This document shows, in pieces, positions 14,545-19,806 of a DNA stretch of 19,806 nucleotides. The notes beneath the pieces are model-generated. The model was given only the letters and a program-made list of their open reading frames with translations. It was not told the origin of the DNA and did no database searches. Both the position numbers and the translations under genes were made by a program. Source of the stretch: MedAcidi-G1 sp002713545 (GTDB taxonomy: Bacteria > Actinomycetota > Acidimicrobiia > Acidimicrobiales > MedAcidi-G1); contig CAXGYF010000029.1 of NCBI GenBank assembly GCA_964013895.1, positions 1-19,806 on the forward strand, given 5' to 3'. Position 1 is the first letter of the stretch; the number at the start of each line of letters is the position of its first letter.

Positions 14545-15072
14545 TCAGATTTTTTGATTTTTGATTTCTTTTGCTCTCTTAATCCAAGCTTGGGTGTCAA
14601 TACCCATTTTTTCTCCGTCATAGGCAATTCGTTGTTTCGGTTTAACTTCTAGAACCACTCTTCTGGGAGAATCAAGAAACTTAGCGAACCATTCAGCTGC
14701 TTCCCCATCACCGCGAAGCGCCTCGGACAATTCTGGATAAAACCAGTTCTTTATTTCTTCAGATTCATGAATAGTGCATAGTCCCTTCCACGTAACTGTC
14801 TTGTTCCGAGGTAAAGGAGACCCTGTACTCGTAACACATATTGAGACTCTAGGATCTCGGCGAACAGCATGAATACGTGCCCTTTGAGCAGACGCAGTTA
14901 ACCAAAAACTTCCTTTGCGCCAAACGTACGACATTATTACGCCCACAGGCCAACCTTCTTTATTAGCCCACATGAAAGTACATTCGTTATGCGCTAGAAG
15001 AAGCTCCTCCTCGGCACTTGCATCTAGATCATAAACGGTTACATCTTCGTAATTTTCTGGGTGTGTAGTCAT
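14545..15072 (-). CDS. PPOX-type (pyridoxamine phosphate oxidase-like) flavoprotein
   Basis: This 175-residue protein has the split-barrel flavin-binding fold, FMN or F420 type. Strands and signature include CTFMWANKEGWPVGVIMSYVW (31-51), SFWLTASAQRARIHAVRRDPRVSICV (55-80) and a WKGLCTIHE strand, all typical of the family's N-terminal half. AAGGAG precedes the ATG at 15072. The start overlaps the stop of the SDR 3 gene by 4 bases (ATGA), indicating translational coupling. Members reduce or oxidise small substrates or simply bind flavin or F420. F420 is plausible in an actinobacterium, but the cofactor cannot be decided here. The gene ends 2 bases from the Rieske copy 2 stop, with no clear terminator between. 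Confidence 0.8.
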   Translation of the reverse strand: MTTHPENYEDVTVYDLDASAEEELLLAHNECTFMWANKEGWPVGVIMSYVWRKGSFWLTASAQRARIHAVRRDPRVSICVTSTGSPLPRNKTVTWKGLCTIHESEEIKNWFYPELSEALRGDGEAAEWFAKFLDSPRRVVLEVKPKQRIAYDGEKMGIDTQAWIKRAKEIKNQKI

Positions 15073-15845
15073 GATTTCTCCTTCGGGAAGAACTGCCCTG
15101 CGTTCGCACTCATTCCTCCATCTGCTGTGACTACCGCCCCAGTAACAATGCTGGCTTGAGTTGAGATTAAAAAACTAATTACTGCCGCAATTTCATCAGG
15201 CCTTCCCCATCGCTGAAGAGGCATGCGACGTCGAAGGTCTTCATAGTATTCAATATTACTTAACGCTCTCTCTGTCATTCCAGTCTCTGTAGGTCCCGGA
15301 CAAATTGCATTAACCCTTATGCCTTTTGGACCCAAATCAACGGATACAGCTCTAACTAAATTTATTACCGCTGCCTTTGAGGCGTTGTAAGCCCAGAGAT
15401 CTGGATCTCCTCGTAAACCTGATGTCGAAGCAGTAACAGCAATCGCCCCGTCTTGCCCAGTCTTCAACAACTCTGGAACGACTGCGCGTATACCAAGCAC
15501 CACAGCCCTGACATTTACTTCCATAGTCTTATCGAAAAGTCCCATATCGCTTTCTGTTAAATCCCCACGTGCTGAGACGCCTGCGTTGAAAACTGCGGCA
15601 TGAAGTCCGCCAAACATTTCTTTGGCTTTTTCAACAGCGAAAATAGTCGTCTCACTTTCAGTAACGTCGCCAACTAAAGGAAAAATGCGCTCTTTGCTTC
15701 CAATCCAATCAAAAAATTCTTCATCTTTGTCAATTGCGACTACTGAACCTCCCTCGGAAATAAACCTCTCACTTGTAGATCTGCCAATTCCCGAACCCGC
15801 ACCCGTAACTATGGCAACTCTTCCATCATGTAATCCTGAACTCAT
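15069..15845 (-). CDS. Short-chain dehydrogenase/reductase (SDR) 3
   Basis: With the ATG at 15845 this is a 258-residue classical SDR. A GTG 18 bases upstream (15863) lacks a Shine-Dalgarno, while TGGAG stands 4 bases before the ATG. Motifs are TGAGSGIG (14-21), Asp39 after the second strand (AIDKD, NAD likely), FNAG (86-89, where most SDRs have NNAG), Asn111, Ser140/142, Tyr153 (WAYNASK) and Lys157, with a standard VTADGG strand near the end. It overlaps the PPOX gene by 4 bases and is divergent from the nitroreductase over 56 bases. The SDR-PPOX pair may carry out successive redox steps on the same compound; this is inference. Confidence 0.93.
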   Translation of the reverse strand: MSSGLHDGRVAIVTGAGSGIGRSTSERFISEGGSVVAIDKDEEFFDWIGSKERIFPLVGDVTESETTIFAVEKAKEMFGGLHAAVFNAGVSARGDLTESDMGLFDKTMEVNVRAVVLGIRAVVPELLKTGQDGAIAVTASTSGLRGDPDLWAYNASKAAVINLVRAVSVDLGPKGIRVNAICPGPTETGMTERALSNIEYYEDLRRRMPLQRWGRPDEIAAVISFLISTQASIVTGAVVTADGGMSANAGQFFPKEKS

Positions 15846-15901
15846 AAAACTCCAATCACCCACTGACAGGTGTATTACATCAAACCCGATAGCGTCAAAC
15901 C

Positions 15902-16558
15902 ATGGATGTTTATGAAGCGATTTACACTACTCGTGCTATGCGAAGAGTTAAGCCAGATCCGATTCCGGAAGATGTTTTAAAAACAATAATGGATGCCGCT
16001 GTTCGTGGCCCATCCGGTGGGAATGCCCAAACTTTCCGAATGATATGTGTAACTGATCCCGAAATTAAATCAAAAATGCAAAAATTTTATCGTGCTTGTC
16101 TTGATGAATTGAACGCCACTCAATATGCAAGTGTCCAAGATCAGATTAAAGAAGATGAAAAAAAATCAGAACGATCTACACCAGCACGCATTAACGACTC
16201 GGCTCAATGGCTTGCTGACAATCTTCACAATGTGCCGATGCTAATTTTCTTTTTTGGAAAGCTTGGGGGTGAGTCAACAACTTTCCCCGTTCTTTGGAAT
16301 CTTTGCTTATCTGCCAGAGCAGAGGGCTTGGGCACATGTATAACAACACTGTTAAAGCTTAAAAAAGACGAAGTTGAAGAAGTTTTAGAAACACCAGACG
16401 ATGGTTTTTGGCATATGCATGCAATGATTCCGATCGGGTATCCAATGGGTAATTGGGGAATTGCACAAAGAAAACCTGCGAATCTATCAACTTTTCAGGA
16501 CCGGTGGGACAATCCTGTTTCCTGGGAGATTCCTGAACCCCTTTGGCCTAACTCTTAA
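15902..16558 (+). CDS. Nitroreductase-family FMN oxidoreductase
   Basis: This 218-residue protein has the nitroreductase fold, usually an FMN homodimer. The N-terminal signature YTTRAMRRVKPDPIPEDVLKT (8-28) includes the conserved Arg run for FMN phosphate, followed by AAVRGPSGGNAQTFR (32-46), the second FMN-contact segment. The central helix region LSARAEGLGTCITTLLK and the C-terminal IPIGYPMG strand are both canonical. Members reduce nitro groups, quinones, enones or act as dehydrogenases. No strong Shine-Dalgarno precedes the ATG at 15902. It ends inside the 3' end of the permease gene on the other strand (11-base overlap). The SDR-PPOX unit is divergent from it, so they may share a control region. 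Substrate unknown. Confidence 0.88.
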   Translation: MDVYEAIYTTRAMRRVKPDPIPEDVLKTIMDAAVRGPSGGNAQTFRMICVTDPEIKSKMQKFYRACLDELNATQYASVQDQIKEDEKKSERSTPARINDSAQWLADNLHNVPMLIFFFGKLGGESTTFPVLWNLCLSARAEGLGTCITTLLKLKKDEVEEVLETPDDGFWHMHAMIPIGYPMGNWGIAQRKPANLSTFQDRWDNPVSWEIPEPLWPNS

Positions 16559-18515
16559 TCAGAGAACCAAGCATTGCTTTAGTTTTTTTAAGATCAGAAC
16601 CAAGAATTCCGCTTGGAAGACGTATAGCTGCGATTAAGAGAAGCAATCCGCTAAAAGTCATTTGATTGGCTGACCCGGAATCACTGAGTTGCCCCAGAAG
16701 CACAGTTAGTAAACCTCCTGAAGCTAGGACACCTGCTAGAAGTGCACCTGATGGCATTGATATACCTGCCAAATAGACAATAGCAATTACGATCATCGAG
16801 TCGAATAAACCGAATGAGCGAGCTGAAATTATTTGTCGCTGATAACCGATTAAAGCCCCTCCGACCCCTGCCAAAAATGCTGATAGTCCAAAGGCTGTTA
16901 GTTTTGCTCTAGCTACATTGATCCCGATCGAAGACGCAGCCCTCTCATTAGCTCTCACAGCTAACCACTGTCGGCCTGTTATCCCACTTCTAACACTAAA
17001 CAGTAAGAATAAACATAAAGCCAACGTTACGAGAACAAGTATCACAAATGGTCGCCTAGGATAATCCGTTCCTACAGCACTAATGCCAAGCTCTAACCCA
17101 AATATAGAAGGAGTCGGCATCCGTGTCCCAAAATCTCCTCCGGTTAACCATGGCCAACGAAATAGAAGTTCTTCAATGGCGACTGACGCGGCCAATGTAG
17201 CAACTGCTAACTGAAGACCACGGACCCTAACTGCTATAAGCCCAACCGAGATTCCGACTAATACTGAAAAAAGTGATGCTATAAGAGGGGCTAGAGGAAA
17301 AGGTAAGATATCTAGTCTAGCTGTCATAAATGCAGCTATCCCCGCGAACGCGTATGTAGCAAGAGATACCTGTCCCACAAAACCGGTTATAACGACTATC
17401 GATGAAGCAATTATTGCCACGCAACCTGAGACTACAATCGCTAATCGCCACTCGCTTCCCGTTAAAAAAGTTATAACAATCGCTGCGGTAATAAAAAGAA
17501 AAGGTTTAGTGGGGATACTTTTTGCATCAGATACTTTTGGCAAGTGAGTAACAAATTCTGTCCCTCTTAAAGGAAGAGTTTCTCCCCAAAAAGCTAGAAC
17601 AAGCAAGATGATTAGAAGAGGGACTCCCTGCTGAATCCCAATGTCAGGTAACCAGGACCACTCGACCTGAATGTTCATTAACTCTGACTGAAGCATTCCA
17701 ATAAACAAACCCGCAAAAGCTGCCACTAGAAATGAGCTAAGTCTTGCTAAAAGTGCAGCTGCTAGAGCAGGAACTATTAGGAAGCTTGCGGCGTTAATAT
17801 CTAATCGCGTTGCAGGGCCTGCAAGAATCATTAAAAATCCACATGACATTGAAGCGAGGATCCAATTGATTGCACCAATTTTTTTTGATGAAATTCCCAG
17901 TAAATAAGCTCCGCGCTCATTTTCAGCAACCGCTCGACTTTCCCTGCCAAATTTTGTATATCTATAAGTAATCGCGAGGAACAAGGCAATAGCGAAAGTG
18001 ACCACAACCATCCAAATTCTGTCCTGATTGATTCTCGTATCACCAATTTGAATTAAACCCTCTGGAAGAATTCCATCTATCACTAATCCTGTTGCGCCTT
18101 GTGAACCAATTCTGAGTCTCGCAATTTCCATCAAATATATGAGTAAGCCCAACGATGCTACTAATGCACTTAATGGTGGTGAATTTCTTAACGGTCTGAC
18201 AATGAAGAAATAAATAATCACCCCCATCAATGCAGCCAAAATCATGCACGCAGTCAATGCGGTAGCGACAGTTGGTGATGAAACTATCGAAAGTCGATCC
18301 GGTAGACCTAAAAAAGGAAGAATCAATTCACCCGTAGATCTCAATTCATAAAACGCAACTGCTATGTACATGCCCATTGCAGCATGCGCAAGATTCAATA
18401 CTCCACTAGCTCGATGTGTTAAAACTAACCCGATCGCTATTGAACCAATTACCGCTCCCGTCCCGCAACCAAGAAAAAGATAAGTTAAATGTTCACTAAT
18501 TGGATTTCCTATCAA
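16548..18515 (-). CDS. Fused branched-chain amino acid-type ABC permease (LivH-LivM)
   Basis: This 655-residue membrane protein joins the two permeases of a HAAT-family importer. Residues 1-320 are LivH-like: SGVLNLAHAAMGMYIA near 37-52 and the ATPase-contact segment GRESRAVAENERGAYLLGI at 190-208. A linker covers about 312-335. Residues 340-655 are LivM-like: TGFVGQVSLATYAFAGIAAF at 377-396 and the second contact segment GRQWLAVRANERAASSIGI at 514-532. Many hydrophobic helices are visible in each half. The start is TTG at 18515, overlapping the stop of the substrate-binding gene by 4 bases (TTGA), so translation is coupled. LivG/LivF ATPases are absent here and may lie beyond the right edge, upstream of the binding protein. 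The imported solute may be an amino acid, urea/amide or aromatic acid. Confidence 0.92.
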   Translation of the reverse strand: MIGNPISEHLTYLFLGCGTGAVIGSIAIGLVLTHRASGVLNLAHAAMGMYIAVAFYELRSTGELILPFLGLPDRLSIVSSPTVATALTACMILAALMGVIIYFFIVRPLRNSPPLSALVASLGLLIYLMEIARLRIGSQGATGLVIDGILPEGLIQIGDTRINQDRIWMVVVTFAIALFLAITYRYTKFGRESRAVAENERGAYLLGISSKKIGAINWILASMSCGFLMILAGPATRLDINAASFLIVPALAAALLARLSSFLVAAFAGLFIGMLQSELMNIQVEWSWLPDIGIQQGVPLLIILLVLAFWGETLPLRGTEFVTHLPKVSDAKSIPTKPFLFITAAIVITFLTGSEWRLAIVVSGCVAIIASSIVVITGFVGQVSLATYAFAGIAAFMTARLDILPFPLAPLIASLFSVLVGISVGLIAVRVRGLQLAVATLAASVAIEELLFRWPWLTGGDFGTRMPTPSIFGLELGISAVGTDYPRRPFVILVLVTLALCLFLLFSVRSGITGRQWLAVRANERAASSIGINVARAKLTAFGLSAFLAGVGGALIGYQRQIISARSFGLFDSMIVIAIVYLAGISMPSGALLAGVLASGGLLTVLLGQLSDSGSANQMTFSGLLLLIAAIRLPSGILGSDLKKTKAMLGSLIKS

Positions 18516-19806
18516 CCAATTTCTGCGAATAACGCAGGAGTATCAATCCAGCCGTAATGTGCGGGCACAAGTTCACCATCTTCTATAGAAAATAGCTTTT
18601 GTTGCGGTGCACATAAGGCTGGAAGACCAGGTATCTGATTACCATCACAAGTGTATGGATGACCCCAAAAACTAGGCCTTTGATTTGAGTTTTGAATAAG
18701 CTCTATCAGCGATTCACTGCTTATACCTGATTCACTTTGATCCAATTCAAGCAAAAGAGAATACAGATTCAACAATCCTCGCATTGCAACTGTTCCAACT
18801 CCACCCGCAGGTTCGTCTGCGTATTGTTCTACAACTTCCTCAAAAATGCTGCCTTCTAAACCTTCTGAAATGGGACCTTCAGAATTGAAAAGAACTGATT
18901 CAATAGCGCTTCCTGCTACTTCTTGAATTTCGTCCGCTGCACAAGCTCCTACTAAATAAAGTTGTGCTTCAATGCCAAGTTCTACCATTGTTTGCATGAC
19001 AGGCGCACAAGAAAGATCAGCCGCGGCTACTACTATGGCATCTGGATCAAACTCTGCTGCTTTTGTTAAAACCGGAAGAAAATCGAGGCTGAATAGAGGG
19101 AAAGGGATTACCTCAACTTCGAGACCAAGAGCTTCAGCAAGTGCGGCTCCATACTCTCTAGTTGCGATTGTAAATGATTCAAACTCACCATGGGCAAGGA
19201 CAATACGCGATGCATCTAGATATTCAATTGCATGTCCAATGAAACCTCCATAACCGCCAGGCGTCGCACCACTGAAATAAAAAGCAATTGGTGATTTCAT
19301 TTCAACCATGTTGGCGGGTATCCCCCCTACTATTGGAATCCGATTTTGTTCAAGAATTGGCAAAGAGCCGTTACTACCCACATCGATTCCTGTAGTTATT
19401 GCTACTACGCCGGCCATAACCATTTCCTGAGCACAAGATTGAGACTTTTCTATCGAAAAATCCGTTATACAAGTCACAAGCTCAATGGGTCTCCCGTTAA
19501 TTCCACCAAGTTCTGAGTTCACCCAGCCCGCTGCGGCTTCGATGGCTACACGTGCTTCAGGGAAAGAACCAGCAGGCGAGTTTTCCATATTTATTAAACC
19601 CACTAAAACAGGATCAAGATCGAAATCAGCTTTTACTGCCTCAACTGGCAATTGACCCATAAACCAATTGCCGTCCCAATCTAATGATAGACGACCTACA
19701 ACAGTCTCTAAGTCAGGCGTAAAAGTGGTCGTGGTTGGAGCAACAGTCGTAGTTGGAGCAACAGTCGTAGTTGGAGCAACAGTCGTAGTTGGAGCAACAG
19801 TCGTAG
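18512..19806 (-). CDS. ABC transporter substrate-binding protein (Peripla_BP_6 type), N-terminus cut by the edge
   Basis: The frame is open from the right edge to TGA at 18514-18512, about 431 visible codons; the first internal Met (19660) is not the true start. The edge-proximal part is a low-complexity VAPTTT repeat (four units) followed by a PTTTTFTPDLETVVGRLSLD segment, typical of an extracytoplasmic linker after a lipoprotein signal peptide, which must lie outside the window. The globular part begins near VLVGLINMENSPAG and has ARVAIEAAAGWVNSELGGINGRPIELV, the pattern of Leu/Ile/Val-binding-type proteins, including Cys at VTCITDFS and SCAQEMV. Its stop overlaps the permease start by 4 bases. 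It captures an unknown solute for the fused permease. Confidence 0.88.
   Translation of the reverse strand, partial: TTVAPTTTVAPTTTVAPTTTVAPTTTTFTPDLETVVGRLSLDWDGNWFMGQLPVEAVKADFDLDPVLVGLINMENSPAGSFPEARVAIEAAAGWVNSELGGINGRPIELVTCITDFSIEKSQSCAQEMVMAGVVAITTGIDVGSNGSLPILEQNRIPIVGGIPANMVEMKSPIAFYFSGATPGGYGGFIGHAIEYLDASRIVLAHGEFESFTIATREYGAALAEALGLEVEVIPFPLFSLDFLPVLTKAAEFDPDAIVVAAADLSCAPVMQTMVELGIEAQLYLVGACAADEIQEVAGSAIESVLFNSEGPISEGLEGSIFEEVVEQYADEPAGGVGTVAMRGLLNLYSLLLELDQSESGISSESLIELIQNSNQRPSFWGHPYTCDGNQIPGLPALCAPQQKLFSIEDGELVPAHYGWIDTPALFAEIG
19735..19806 (-). repeat. 18-base tandem repeat encoding VAPTTT
   Basis: Four perfect copies of the 18-base unit TTGGAGCAACAGTCGTAG (plus strand) run from 19735 to the window edge and may continue beyond. 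Leftward they encode repeated Val-Ala-Pro-Thr-Thr-Thr in the linker of the substrate-binding protein. Identity at the nucleotide level, including synonymous positions, points to recent slippage expansion. Confidence 0.95.

Noticed and set aside
14543..14570. Possible terminator (AATCA/TGATT) between Rieske copy 2 and the PPOX gene
   Set aside because: The stem is only 5 A/T-rich base pairs and lies inside the PPOX coding end.

Overview
The window looks like a piece of a low-GC (about 40-45% by eye) free-living actinobacterial genome, probably a marine Acidimicrobiia-type lineage. This is inference from three things: the VAPTTT-repeat linker at the N-terminus of the right-edge substrate-binding protein, the abundance of acyl-CoA, SDR, P450 and Rieske catabolic genes, and the small spacings and 4-base overlaps between genes. 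No rRNA, tRNA, CRISPR array, integrase or transposase was seen, and no gene-free stretch exceeds 300 bases.

Layout, left to right. (1) At 1-51 a leftward gene starts and runs off the edge. Its leader (52-312) carries a 26-base perfect palindrome followed by a T run, and two identical FadR-type boxes. (2) A leftward pair, acyl-CoA synthetase then crotonase (2713 to 313). (3) A divergent rightward pair, APH-like phosphotransferase then SDR (2864-4752). (4) A leftward ABM-domain protein (4765-5172) divergent from a cytochrome P450 (5245-6489). (5) A leftward pair, zinc-ribbon/OB-fold (DUF35) protein then thiolase-like protein (8121 to 6515). (6) A rightward run of carotenoid-oxygenase-family dioxygenase, SDR, ABM-like protein and HAD-like protein (8269-11516). 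(7) Two Rieske oxygenase alpha-subunit genes (11624-12982 and 13187-14542), identical over 1,349 nt and separated by a 69-codon ORF. (8) A leftward pair, SDR then PPOX-type flavoprotein (15845 to 14545). (9) A rightward nitroreductase (15902-16558). (10) A leftward branched-chain-amino-acid-type ABC transporter: a substrate-binding protein cut by the right edge, then a fused LivH-LivM permease.

Together the genes read as a catabolic island. An ABC importer could bring in a small organic acid or amide. Three oxygenase classes (P450, Rieske, carotenoid cleavage), three SDRs, a nitroreductase and a PPOX protein could oxidise, cleave or reduce the skeleton. CoA ligase, crotonase and the thiolase-like/DUF35 pair could process acyl-CoA side chains. 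The substrate cannot be named from sequence. A terpenoid, apocarotenoid, sterol-like or phenylpropanoid compound would fit. No ferredoxin, ferredoxin reductase, oxygenase beta subunit or ABC ATPase is present in the window.

The most unusual element is the exact Rieske duplication. Its repeat begins at the start codon and ends seven bases before the stop of copy 2. The Shine-Dalgarno of the intervening small ORF lies in the unique 3' tail of copy 1, and its stop codon is supplied by the first bases of copy 2.
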